Of a DNA stretch of 64,000 nt, positions 34,811 through 43,747 are shown in pieces. Numbering within the stretch: the first letter of the stretch is position 1; every line of letters begins with the position of its first letter. This DNA is from DAXETY01 sp051155755. Its GTDB lineage: Bacteria; Desulfobacterota; Desulfobacteria; Desulfobacterales; SG8-13. The notes beneath the pieces were generated by a model. The model made no database searches, was not told where the DNA came from, and saw only the letters and a program-made list of their open reading frames with translations. The DNA lies in assembly GCA_051155755.1 (NCBI GenBank), contig DAXETY010000035.1, forward strand, positions 1 to 64,000. Reading direction: 5' to 3'. Position numbers and translations under genes: made by a program.

Positions 34811-35758
34811 ATGAATCAATCAATCGGAAAAATGATCGTTGTGGGTGTGGACGGATCGTCGCGATCGCTGGGCTCGTTGGACTATCTGAAACGGTTTTTT
34901 GGAGCCCGGCACGAACTGAAAGTGACGCTCTTATACGTGTTGCCTTCCCTGCCGCCGATCCTGGTGGAAGAGAGCCGCAAAAATCCCAAGGTCGCCCGTC
35001 AGGTAAAAGCCCTCGAGAAAAAAAACAGCGCGGTCGCCGAAGAGATTCTGCAAAAGGGCAGAGACAAATTGATCGAATCCGGCTATGATCCGGAAAACAT
35101 TGAGACCATTCAGCGCCCGCGACAGGTCGGGATCGCCCAGGACATTTGCCACTGGTCGCAGGAGCGCAAAACCGATGCGGTTTTGGTCAGCAGCCGCGGG
35201 CGCGGGCGTCTGGAGGCCTTTTTCCTGGGCGAAGTCGCCAACCGAATGACTGAATTTTGCCTCAATGCTCCGGTCTGGATTCTGAAGGGCAAAGCTCCGG
35301 CAGCGAAAGGCGTGCTGATCGGCGTCGACCCTTCGGAAAATGCCATGCGAGCCGTGGATCACGCCGGATTCATGCTGTCGGGCACCGACCATCCCATTGT
35401 TCTGTTTCACACCAAGCGAAAGCTGCAGCGTTTTCTGCCGCGCGAGGTGGTCGAACAACTTCCCGGAATCGATTCCCTGTGGTCCGAGAAGGCCGAAGAA
35501 GAAATCGCCCCTTACATGAAAAGAGCCCGGGAGATGCTGGTCGAACATGGCATTTCCGCAGAACAAATCGAGTCCCATGTCGTCAAAGGCACGTTTCGGC
35601 CGGCCGCCGACATTCTCAAAGCGGCGGCTGCCCATAAATGCGGCACCGTGATTCTGGGCCGGCGGGGCATGTCCAATGAATCCGAATTCTCGATGGGCAC
35701 CGTGGCGCGTAAGATCGTGGAAAACGCATCCAATCTGGTGCTCTGGATTGCGGATTAA
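34811..35758 (+). CDS. tandem universal stress protein
   Basis: 315-residue cytoplasmic protein with two UspA domains. The first, at about residues 5-150, starts KMIVVGVDGSSRSLGSLDYL and has a degenerate nucleotide loop (SSRGRGRLEAFFLGEV). The second, at about 160-315, contains GVLIGVDPSENAMRAVDHAG and an intact GRRGMSN...FSMGT ATP-binding signature, G-x2-G-x9-G-T. Loss of one site is common in tandem forms, leaving one ATP site per chain. GGAGG lies six bases before the ATG. Glycogen synthase follows after 62 bp on the same strand and may be coexpressed. Confidence 0.9.
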   Translation: MNQSIGKMIVVGVDGSSRSLGSLDYLKRFFGARHELKVTLLYVLPSLPPILVEESRKNPKVARQVKALEKKNSAVAEEILQKGRDKLIESGYDPENIETIQRPRQVGIAQDICHWSQERKTDAVLVSSRGRGRLEAFFLGEVANRMTEFCLNAPVWILKGKAPAAKGVLIGVDPSENAMRAVDHAGFMLSGTDHPIVLFHTKRKLQRFLPREVVEQLPGIDSLWSEKAEEEIAPYMKRAREMLVEHGISAEQIESHVVKGTFRPAADILKAAAAHKCGTVILGRRGMSNESEFSMGTVARKIVENASNLVLWIAD

Positions 35759-35820
35759 GAAATGCAGGTGCGGATGTTTCCGGATTGGAACGGAAACGAC
35801 AATCCTCCAGTGGTCCGTTT

Positions 35821-37338
35821 ATGAAACCGGGAAAAAGCAAACCCACGGTTCTGATCGTCACCCCGGAAGTCACTTACCTGCCCCCGGGTATGGGAAATGC
35901 GGCCAACTATCTGGGGGCCAAGGCCGGCGGCTTGGCCGATGTTTCGGCCGCACTGGTCAATGCCTTGCTGGAGCAAGGTGCCGATGTCCACATCGCATTG
36001 CCCGATTACCGCTCGATGTTCGACGACCAGTTCTCCAAACTGTTGCGCAACGAGATGCGCATGATCAAAAAACAGCTGCCCGAAGACCGATTCCATCTGG
36101 CCGAAGACCGGGTGTTTTTCTATCAGAACCGGGTATATGCGGATTTTGAATGGGAAAACATAAAAATTGCCCTGGCTTTTCAGCGGGAGGTCGTCAACAG
36201 CATCATTCCGGAGGTCCAGCCGGACCTGATTCACTGCAACGACTGGATGACCGGTCTGATTCCCGGTGCCGCCCGCCAGCAGGGAATCCCGAGCCTGTTT
36301 ACCATTCACAACATTCACACCGTCAAAACCAACCTGGCCACCATCGAAGACCGCGGTATCGACGCGGCCGCGTTCTGGCAGCACCTCTATTACGATCGCC
36401 CGCCGGCCAATTATGAAGAAACCCGAGAGCACAACCGGGTCGATTTTCTGACCAGCGGGGTGTTTGCCGCTCACTACGTCAATACCGTCAGCCCCACGTT
36501 CCTGGAGGAGATGGTTCAGGGTCGTCATGATTTCGTCGGCCCCAACCTGCGGGGGGAGTTGACCGGAAAACACGCCGCCGGCTGTGCCGTCGGCATCCTG
36601 AATGCTCCTGACCCATCCTATCAGCCCCAATCCGACCCGGCCCTGGAAGGCAATTACGGGCCCCGAAACCATCGCGAAGGCAAGGCCCGCAACAAACGCC
36701 GGCTGCAAAAAGCCGTTGGATTGGAGGTTTTGCCGGAGGCGCCGTTGTTTTTCTGGCCCCACCGTCTCGATCCCTACCAGAAAGGCTGTCAGTTGCTGGC
36801 CGAAATTCTATATCCGGTGGTGTCGCGGTACTGGCAGCAGCACCTGCAGATCGTATTTGTCGCCAATGGCGAATACCAGAAACATTTCCGCGATATTGTC
36901 GCTTTCCACAACCTGGAACGTCGAGTGGCCGTCGCAGACTTCAGCGACCGTCTTTCCCGGATGGCTTACGCGGGAGCGGATTTCGTGCTGATGCCGTCGC
37001 GATTCGAGCCCTGCGGTCTGCCGCAGATGATTGGTCCGATTTACGGGGCGCTTCCAGTGGCCCATGACACTGGCGGCATCCACGACACCGTCGAAGATTT
37101 GGACGTGGCGGCGGACAGCGGCAACGGTTTCCTGTTCAAATATTATGACGCGGCCGGATTTTCCTGGGTCGTGGACCAGGCCATGGCGTTCTACCGGCGC
37201 CCGGCTTCGATCCGTGAGGTCCAGGTGCGCCGCGTCATGGAGCAAAGCGCCCGCCGCTTTAACCATGCCGTGACGGCCAAATCCTACATCGATCTGTACG
37301 AAACCATGATTCAACGACCGCTGATCCTGCCGGCTTGA
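35821..37338 (+). CDS. glgA: glycogen/starch synthase, GT5 family
   Basis: 505-residue GT-B fold glucosyltransferase extending alpha-1,4-glucan from ADP- or UDP-glucose. The N-terminal nucleotide-sugar loop reads AKAGGLADVSAAL (KxGGL motif), then DLIHCNDWMTGLIPG and FTIHNIHT. The C-terminal lobe has FFWPHRLDPYQKG, FVLMPSRFEPCGLPQM and HDTGGIHDTV, the E-x7-E donor region. The C-terminal half departs somewhat from E. coli GlgA, which suggests a distinct GT5 subgroup. ATG 35821 has no strong ribosome site; an upstream TTG at 35785 is possible. With pgm and amylosucrase in the window it points to alpha-glucan storage. Confidence 0.9.
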   Translation: MKPGKSKPTVLIVTPEVTYLPPGMGNAANYLGAKAGGLADVSAALVNALLEQGADVHIALPDYRSMFDDQFSKLLRNEMRMIKKQLPEDRFHLAEDRVFFYQNRVYADFEWENIKIALAFQREVVNSIIPEVQPDLIHCNDWMTGLIPGAARQQGIPSLFTIHNIHTVKTNLATIEDRGIDAAAFWQHLYYDRPPANYEETREHNRVDFLTSGVFAAHYVNTVSPTFLEEMVQGRHDFVGPNLRGELTGKHAAGCAVGILNAPDPSYQPQSDPALEGNYGPRNHREGKARNKRRLQKAVGLEVLPEAPLFFWPHRLDPYQKGCQLLAEILYPVVSRYWQQHLQIVFVANGEYQKHFRDIVAFHNLERRVAVADFSDRLSRMAYAGADFVLMPSRFEPCGLPQMIGPIYGALPVAHDTGGIHDTVEDLDVAADSGNGFLFKYYDAAGFSWVVDQAMAFYRRPASIREVQVRRVMEQSARRFNHAVTAKSYIDLYETMIQRPLILPA

Positions 37339-37473
37339 ACCCGATCCCATCGGAAATCGATTCCAATTCAAAATGAAAATGCTTGTTTTTGTTATCGGTT
37401 TTGTTTATTTTGCCGTCGTATAAAAAACAATGCGGATGGACACAAGGTAAGAATTTCGATGGAGCCGTGATCG

Positions 37474-38874
37474 ATGCGAACGGTCCTGGTTGTCTCCATT
37501 TCAGAAAACGACTTTCCCTGCATTGCGGATGCCCTGAAAAAAAACTTCCGCCTGGAACAGGCGTCCAGCATAGACGGCGCCCTGAAGCTGGTCCGGGCCC
37601 GTCAGCATGACATCGTCTACCTCGATCTGGAGATTCTGCTGGCGAGCGCTTCTGAAAAACAGCCGGAAGTCGTACTGGGAGAGATCCATCGCCTGCACCC
37701 GCTGGCTCATATCATCCTGGTATGCCCGTCTGAGAAAATACGCCAGGCGGTCGGTTTTCTGAAAGCCGGCGCCGACAATTACGTCACCCGGCCGCTGCAC
37801 ACCGATGAAATTCAGCTTGTGGCCGAATCCGCCAATCAGGAACTTCTTAAAAATTTGGAGCTGGACTATCTGCGCGACCAGTTCTGGCGTTCGGAGGCAC
37901 TGGACCTGGTCCGCACCGAAAATACGGCGACGAAAAAAGTGTTCGAAAAAATTCGCTCTGTGGCCCGCACCAAAGCCACGGTGTTGCTGGTGGGTGAAAC
38001 CGGCACGGGCAAGGGCGTCATTGCCAGATTGATTCACATGCACAGCAATCGCAGCGAGGCCCAGTTCATCAGCGTGCATTGCGGTGCCATTCCGGATACC
38101 TTGCTGGAAAGCGAACTGTTTGGTCACGAAAAAGGCGCCTTCACCGGTGCTGTCCGCCGCAAACTGGGCAAGTTCGAAATCGCCCGCGGCGGCACCATTT
38201 TTCTGGACGAGGTGGGCACTGTCAGTCCGTCGTCTCAGATCAAGCTCCTGCAGGTGCTTCAGGACGGCATCTTCAGTCGGGTGGGTGGAGAAGAGGTTAT
38301 CGAAACCGATGCGCGGATTATCGCGGCCACCAACGCCGACTTGAAGGCCATGAGCGAAGAGGGTTCGTTCCGGCGGGATCTGTATTATCGATTGAACGTA
38401 TTTCCCATCGAATTGCCGCCGCTGCGGCAACGCCGCGAAGACATTCCCTTTTTCATCCAGGCTTTTCTCCAGCGTCTCAACCGGATCCACGGCAAACCGA
38501 TCGATTCGGTCCATCCGCTGGTGATCGATACCCTGGGGCGGTACGGCTGGCCCGGAAACATTCGCGAATTGGAAAACCTGATGGAAAGAGCCTATATTCT
38601 GGAGACCACCGGCGTGCTCAACCCGGAAAGCTTCCCGGAAGAGTTGTTCCAGGATTCCGGCGACGCCACCGTACTGCCGATGCGCTCGGATTGTTCCCTG
38701 GCTGAAGCCCGCAAGAAGGCCATTGAAGATTTTGAACGGCAGTATCTCAAAGATCTGTTCAGCCGCAATCACGGGAAAGTGAAAAAATCGGCCGAACAGG
38801 CCGGCATCACCACCCGGCAGCTCAACAAACTGATGCTCAAGTACGGCATTCGCAAGGAAGAATTCAAAGAATGA
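37474..38874 (+). CDS. sigma54-dependent response regulator with degenerate receiver
   Basis: 466-residue enhancer-binding protein. Residues 1-120 resemble a CheY-like receiver with a putative phosphoacceptor Asp51 in VYLDLE. The acidic pair of the usual VVDDD motif is replaced by SISEND, and the conserved KP is replaced by RP in VTRPL, so phosphorylation may be lost or altered. The AAA+ domain has GETGTGKG, GAFTGA and FLDEVG. The C-terminal helix-turn-helix (AEQAGITTRQLNKLMLKYG) is very similar to that of the activator at 20792. A GGAG precedes ATG 37474. The upstream 135 bp is AT-rich. Glycogen synthase lies upstream and lon converges downstream. Confidence 0.9.
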   Translation: MRTVLVVSISENDFPCIADALKKNFRLEQASSIDGALKLVRARQHDIVYLDLEILLASASEKQPEVVLGEIHRLHPLAHIILVCPSEKIRQAVGFLKAGADNYVTRPLHTDEIQLVAESANQELLKNLELDYLRDQFWRSEALDLVRTENTATKKVFEKIRSVARTKATVLLVGETGTGKGVIARLIHMHSNRSEAQFISVHCGAIPDTLLESELFGHEKGAFTGAVRRKLGKFEIARGGTIFLDEVGTVSPSSQIKLLQVLQDGIFSRVGGEEVIETDARIIAATNADLKAMSEEGSFRRDLYYRLNVFPIELPPLRQRREDIPFFIQAFLQRLNRIHGKPIDSVHPLVIDTLGRYGWPGNIRELENLMERAYILETTGVLNPESFPEELFQDSGDATVLPMRSDCSLAEARKKAIEDFERQYLKDLFSRNHGKVKKSAEQAGITTRQLNKLMLKYGIRKEEFKE

Positions 38875-38915
38875 CGCTGCGGGCGGCTTTGCGGTCGCCT
38901 GGATTCGCGGAAGCG

Positions 38916-41297
38916 TCAGGCGGCTCGCGGTTTCCGCCCCTTGGGTTCCAGTGCGAATTTGATCACATCCATCATTTTTTCGACGAAATGAAATCGGATC
39001 TGGTCGCGGACCTTTTCCGGCAACTCCTGCAGGTCCTTGCGATTTTCAGTCGGAAGGATCACAGTTTTGATCCCGGCGCGATGGGCCGCCAGGACCTTTT
39101 CCTTGATACCACCCACCGGCAGCACCTGGCCCCGCAGTGTGATTTCACCCGTCATCGCCAGATCTTTTTTCACCCGGAGGCCGGAGGCAAATGAGACCAG
39201 GGCCGTGAGCATGGTCACTCCGGCCGAAGGCCCGTCCTTGGGGATCGCCCCGGCTGGAATGTGCACGTGAATGTCTTTGCCCTCGAAGTATGCATCCTCG
39301 ACGCCCAGCGGTTTCATGTGCGTCCGGATAAAGCTCAGGGCCGCCTGGGCCGACTCTTTCATCACATCACCCAGCTGTCCGGTCAGCGTCAGCCGATTCT
39401 GACCCTTCATCACCGTGGCTTCGATGAACAGCAGTTCACCACCCACCGGCGTCCAGGCCAGCCCCGTTGCCACGCCGGGGATCAGCGAGCGTGCCCGGAT
39501 TTCACCGGTGAAGCGAACCGGCCCGAGATATTCGGCAACATCATCGACTTTGATGCTGGTTTTTTGGACCTCTGCGGCGGCAATGCGGCTGGCCACCCCG
39601 CGGCAGACATTGGCGATTTCGCGTTCCAGGTTTCGCAGACCGGCTTCCCGGGTGTAACCGGATATGATGTGCCGGATCGCGCCGCGGGTGAATTTGATAT
39701 GGGAGGCCTTGAGTCCGTGTTCGCTGCGCTGGCGGGGAATGAGGTAGCGATTGGCGATTTTTAATTTTTCTTCTTCCGTATATCCCAGCAGTTGAAGGAC
39801 TTCCATTCGATCTCGCAGCGCCGGCGGGATGGTGTCCAGAATGTTGGCGGTTGTGATGAACATGACTTTCGACAGGTCGAAAGCCACGTCCAGATAGTGG
39901 TCGGAAAAAGAGAAATTCTGTTGCGGATCGAGGACTTCCAGCAGGGCGGCGGATGGATCCCCGCGAAAGTCACTACCGACTTTGTCGATTTCGTCCAGCA
40001 TGAAGACCGGATTGTTGGATTCCGCCCGTCGAATGCCCTGGATAATGCGCCCCGGCAGCGCTCCGATATAGGTTCGGCGATGCCCGCGAATTTCGGCCTC
40101 GTCGCGCACGCCGCCCAGCGAAATCCGGACGAATTTGCGTCCCAAAGCGCGCGCGATGGACTGACCCAGCGAGGTTTTGCCGGTTCCCGGGGGGCCGGCA
40201 AAGCAGAGAATCGGTCCCTTTGAATCCGGTTTCAATTTGCGGACCGCCAGATATTCGATGATGCGCTTTTTCGGTTTTTCCAGCCCGTAATGATCCTCGT
40301 CCAGGATCTTGCGGGCGGCCTGAATGTCCAGACGATCCTCGGTGCTTTGTTTCCAGGGCAGGGAGGTCAGCCAGTCCAGGTAGGTCGTCGACACCGTGTA
40401 TTCGGCCGAGGACGGGTGCATCTTCGCCAACCGCTTCACTTCCCGCTCGGCTTCCTTGCGGGCCTCCTCCGGCATGTCGGCTTCCTCGATCCGCATTTGA
40501 TATTCTTCGATTTCGACCGTCTCTTCGTCTTTTTCTCCGAGTTCCTCCTTGATGGCCTTCAGCTGCTCGCGCAGATAAAATTCCCGCTGGCGCTGATCGA
40601 GATCGCCTTTGACCTGCTGCTGGATTTTGTTGCCCAGTTCGATGATTTCCAGCTGGCGGTTGGTGATCCGGGTGGCATCCCGAATTCGTTCGCGCACATC
40701 TTCGGTTTCCAGGATCCGCTGCTTCTCTTCCATGGAAGAATTGATCGTGGAGATGATCATGTCGGCCAGGGTTCCGGCCTCGTTGATGGAGCGCGCCATG
40801 GTGACCATTTCGCCCGGAAGTCCCGGAGAAAGTTCAACGATGCGGCTGAACTGTCCTACCAGATTGTTCATGAGGGCTTCGATTTCCGGATCTTTCTGCT
40901 CGACGTCTTCGATCACCTGCAGTCGCGCCCGTAAATAGGCTCTTTCTTTCTGGAAGGAGGTGATCCGGAAACGCTTTAATCCCTGGACCAGCAGTTGGGC
41001 GCGGTTGTCACGTGTTTTGGCCATCTTGAGGACCAGCGAAACGGTTCCGACGGATTGCAATTGCTCCGGTCCCGGATAACCGGCCGTTTCGGCCGACTCT
41101 TTCGATCGGTAGGCCAGCAGGGCGATCATGCGATTGCCGGCCATGGCATCGTCTACGACCTGCAGGGAGGTCTCTTCCATGACCACCAGAGGGAGTACCA
41201 TTTTGGGATACAGTATCGTGTCCGACAGCGGCATAACGGGAAGTATTTCCGGAATGGATTCCATCTCGGCGTTGCCGGTCGGTTGCGCTTCATTCAT
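38916..41297 (-). CDS. lon: ATP-dependent protease Lon
   Basis: 793-residue cytosolic AAA+ serine protease. The N-terminal LAN domain covers about residues 15-205 (LPVMPLSDTILYPKMVLPL), a coiled-coil region follows, then Walker A GPPGTGKTSLG and Walker B FMLDEIDKV. The C-terminal protease domain has catalytic Ser691 in KDGPSAGVTM and Lys734 in GGIKEKVLA, the 43-residue spacing of E. coli Lon. GGAGGT lies upstream of ATG 41297. It removes damaged and regulatory proteins and pairs functionally with the Hsp20 proteins at 10-11 kb. The 423-bp upstream spacer contains family A repeat copy 2. Confidence 0.97.
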   Translation of the reverse strand: MNEAQPTGNAEMESIPEILPVMPLSDTILYPKMVLPLVVMEETSLQVVDDAMAGNRMIALLAYRSKESAETAGYPGPEQLQSVGTVSLVLKMAKTRDNRAQLLVQGLKRFRITSFQKERAYLRARLQVIEDVEQKDPEIEALMNNLVGQFSRIVELSPGLPGEMVTMARSINEAGTLADMIISTINSSMEEKQRILETEDVRERIRDATRITNRQLEIIELGNKIQQQVKGDLDQRQREFYLREQLKAIKEELGEKDEETVEIEEYQMRIEEADMPEEARKEAEREVKRLAKMHPSSAEYTVSTTYLDWLTSLPWKQSTEDRLDIQAARKILDEDHYGLEKPKKRIIEYLAVRKLKPDSKGPILCFAGPPGTGKTSLGQSIARALGRKFVRISLGGVRDEAEIRGHRRTYIGALPGRIIQGIRRAESNNPVFMLDEIDKVGSDFRGDPSAALLEVLDPQQNFSFSDHYLDVAFDLSKVMFITTANILDTIPPALRDRMEVLQLLGYTEEEKLKIANRYLIPRQRSEHGLKASHIKFTRGAIRHIISGYTREAGLRNLEREIANVCRGVASRIAAAEVQKTSIKVDDVAEYLGPVRFTGEIRARSLIPGVATGLAWTPVGGELLFIEATVMKGQNRLTLTGQLGDVMKESAQAALSFIRTHMKPLGVEDAYFEGKDIHVHIPAGAIPKDGPSAGVTMLTALVSFASGLRVKKDLAMTGEITLRGQVLPVGGIKEKVLAAHRAGIKTVILPTENRKDLQELPEKVRDQIRFHFVEKMMDVIKFALEPKGRKPRAA

Positions 41298-41540
41298 CTA
41301 CATACCTCCAATCGGGCCGGTTTTCTGAATGGGTTTGAACCACGAAAGTCTTTTTTCCTTAACGACAGCCACGGTGAAATGCAAGTCGAATTTTCAGCAA
41401 TGCAGTTGACAGCTAACAACGGGCGAATTACCAAAGGCAACAGGTGCCAAAAATATAACAGACTCGATCGCAAGTAAACACCGTCGGTGGTACGCACAGG
41501 TGGCTTTGGCTGTGCGTTCGTTTTTTCTGCCGGTTCCGAG

Positions 41541-41650
41541 CGGAGTCAATGACCACCCGCGAAGCGGGTGGCTTGAATTTTCTTGCCAGCGGCAATTGCC
41601 GCTGGCAAGAAAAGACGGAAGCACTTTTGTGCTTCGATGTTGAACTTGCA
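41541..41650 (+). repeat. triple-hairpin repeat, copy 2 (family A)
   Basis: Three consecutive stems: CCACCCGC-GAA-GCGGGTGG at 41553-41571, a perfect 36-bp palindrome centred on AATT at 41578-41613, and GAAGCAC-TTTT-GTGCTTC at 41618-41635. GATGTTGAACTTGCA follows. The whole block matches 1621-1733 in inverse orientation. It lies between the divergent lon and amylosucrase genes, just before the latter. Confidence 0.85.
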
Positions 41651-41720
41651 GTCGCACCCGCTTTGGGTAAGAATCGAATTGAGGGCCGGTATTGCGCAAC
41701 GGTATCGAGGAACGCAACCC

Positions 41721-43739
41721 GTGGCTGATTGGATTTTCAGACATTCCCGAAAATCGCTGGAACGACTGCTGCCCCGTCTGCGGCATCGATTTCAGTCGGA
41801 AATGATAGGGGCCCCTCGGCGGTGGCGGATGTTCCAGCAGCGCCTGGAGCACCACTGGGAGTCGTTGTTTCGATTGCTGGTTGAACTGTACGGATGGCAT
41901 TACGATTTCTTCTACCACCTGGAAGAAATTCTCGCCGCTGCGGCGCGGACTGCCTTCGAACGGCCGAAGTCGCTCCGGCAGCTTGACCTTCGGCGGGAAG
42001 CCGATCCGGGCTGGTTTTTGTCCGAAACAATGGTCGGCGGCGTCATTTACGTGGACCTGTTCGCCGACAATCTGGCCAAACTGCCCGAACACATTCCGTA
42101 CTTCAAGCGCCTGGGATTGACCTATCTGCATCTCATGCCTCTGTTTCTGGTGCCGCATGGAGACAACGACGGCGGCTATGCCGTCAGCGACTACCGCTCC
42201 GTCAATCCGGACATCGGATCGATGCAGCAACTGGCGGACCTGGCCGGTGTTCTGCGTGCCGAGGGCATCAGCCTCTGCCTCGACTTTGTTTTCAACCATA
42301 CCTCCGACGAGCACGAATGGGCCATGCGGGCCAAGGCCGGCGATCCGGATTTTCAGGAGTACTATTTCCTCTTCCCGGACCGGACCATGCCGGATCGGTA
42401 TGAAGCCCACCTGCGCGATATTTTCCCGTCGATTCGCAGAGGCAGTTTTACCTGGAACGACAGCACGCAGCAGTGGGTTTGGACTACTTTCAACAGTTAT
42501 CAGTGGGATTTGAATTACAGCAACCCGGCGGTTTTTCGCAGTATGGCGGCCGAAATGCTGTTTCTGGCCAATCAAGGGGTCGAAATCCTGCGGTTGGACG
42601 CGGTGGCTTTCATCTGGAAACGCCTGGGGACCGGCTGTGAAAATCTGCCCGAAGCCCACCGGATCATCCGGGCGTTCAACCGACTGGCACGCATTGCCGC
42701 ACCCGCCCTGATTTTCAAATCCGAAGCCATCGTCCACCCGGAAGCAGTCATGGCATACGTCCAAGTCGACGAGTGTCAGATCTCTTATAATCCCCAGCTG
42801 ATGGCATTGCTCTGGGAAGCGCTGGCCACCGGGGAAGTTCGCCTGCTCGAGCGGGCCATGCGACGCCGCAGTCAACTGCCGGCCGGCTGCGCTTGGGTCA
42901 ATTACCTGCGCTGCCATGACGACATCGGCTGGACTTTTGACGATGACGACGCCCGGGCCGTCGGGATCGATCCGGAGGAGCACCGGCGTTTTTTGAACCG
43001 TTTTTACACCGGCCGGCACCCCTATTCATTTGCCCGGGGCGTACCGTTTCAGTTTAACCCCGACACCGGGGATCAGCGCGTTTGCGGTACCCTGGCTTCT
43101 CTGGCAGGTCTGGAGCAGGCCCTGGCCGAGAACGACCCCCTGGCCATCGAAGTGGCCGTGAATCGGATCAACATGCTGCGCAGCATCATGCTGAGTATCG
43201 GCGGCATTCCGTTGATCTACCTGGGGGAAGAATGGGGCGAGCTCAACGACGACACCTATCTTTCGGACCCGGCCAAAGCGATGGATCATCGCTGGATTCA
43301 TCGGGCCAAAAAACGCTGGGACATGCGCCGTTTTGATAACCCTTCGACGCTGGAATGGCGGTTTTTCGACACGATGATGCGCCTGATTCGGCTGCGCAAG
43401 GCCATCCCGGCCTTTTACAACGGAGGCATGCAGGTCATCGACACCGGAAACCCGCACTTGTTCGGCTTTGTTCGCCGAAGCGCGGATCAACGGGTCGTGG
43501 TGGTCAACAATTTTTCACCCCATCCGCAGGTCATTACCGATGAGCGATTATCCGCCTGCGGCTGCCGCGGAAATGCGGTTGATCTTGTGACTGGGACCAC
43601 CCGCCCGAAAGACACGGAACGGTTGCTCGGTCCCTACGGATTCGTCTGGCTCGACTGCAGCCCGGCAAAGGCCGGGTCAGGGTCGCCGGCCGCCGTCGGG
43701 CATTTCGATCCGGATTCGTTTTCGACAATTCGACCTTGA
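41721..43739 (+). CDS. amylosucrase (GH13 subfamily 4)
   Basis: 672-residue GH13 glucansucrase that transfers glucose from sucrose to an alpha-1,4-glucan, releasing fructose. A helical N-terminal domain (about residues 1-95) precedes the barrel. Catalytic residues align with a constant +7 offset to Neisseria amylosucrase: nucleophile Asp293 in RLDAVAFIWK, acid/base Glu335 in KSEAIVHP and Asp400 in CHDDIGWTF. A GDNDGGYAVSDYR loop is also typical. GTG 41721 is chosen because GAGGAA lies just upstream; the longer frame translates through the hairpin repeat and is rejected. Sucrose hydrolase is an alternative specificity. The CaCA antiporter gene begins eight bases after its stop. Confidence 0.9.
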   Translation: MADWIFRHSRKSLERLLPRLRHRFQSEMIGAPRRWRMFQQRLEHHWESLFRLLVELYGWHYDFFYHLEEILAAAARTAFERPKSLRQLDLRREADPGWFLSETMVGGVIYVDLFADNLAKLPEHIPYFKRLGLTYLHLMPLFLVPHGDNDGGYAVSDYRSVNPDIGSMQQLADLAGVLRAEGISLCLDFVFNHTSDEHEWAMRAKAGDPDFQEYYFLFPDRTMPDRYEAHLRDIFPSIRRGSFTWNDSTQQWVWTTFNSYQWDLNYSNPAVFRSMAAEMLFLANQGVEILRLDAVAFIWKRLGTGCENLPEAHRIIRAFNRLARIAAPALIFKSEAIVHPEAVMAYVQVDECQISYNPQLMALLWEALATGEVRLLERAMRRRSQLPAGCAWVNYLRCHDDIGWTFDDDDARAVGIDPEEHRRFLNRFYTGRHPYSFARGVPFQFNPDTGDQRVCGTLASLAGLEQALAENDPLAIEVAVNRINMLRSIMLSIGGIPLIYLGEEWGELNDDTYLSDPAKAMDHRWIHRAKKRWDMRRFDNPSTLEWRFFDTMMRLIRLRKAIPAFYNGGMQVIDTGNPHLFGFVRRSADQRVVVVNNFSPHPQVITDERLSACGCRGNAVDLVTGTTRPKDTERLLGPYGFVWLDCSPAKAGSGSPAAVGHFDPDSFSTIRP

Positions 43740-43747
43740 GGGGTGCC

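Noticed and set aside
41583..41720. N-terminal extension of amylosucrase to an upstream start
   Set aside because: The extension translates through the triple-hairpin repeat; a GTG with GAGGAA at 41721 gives the family's usual N terminus.
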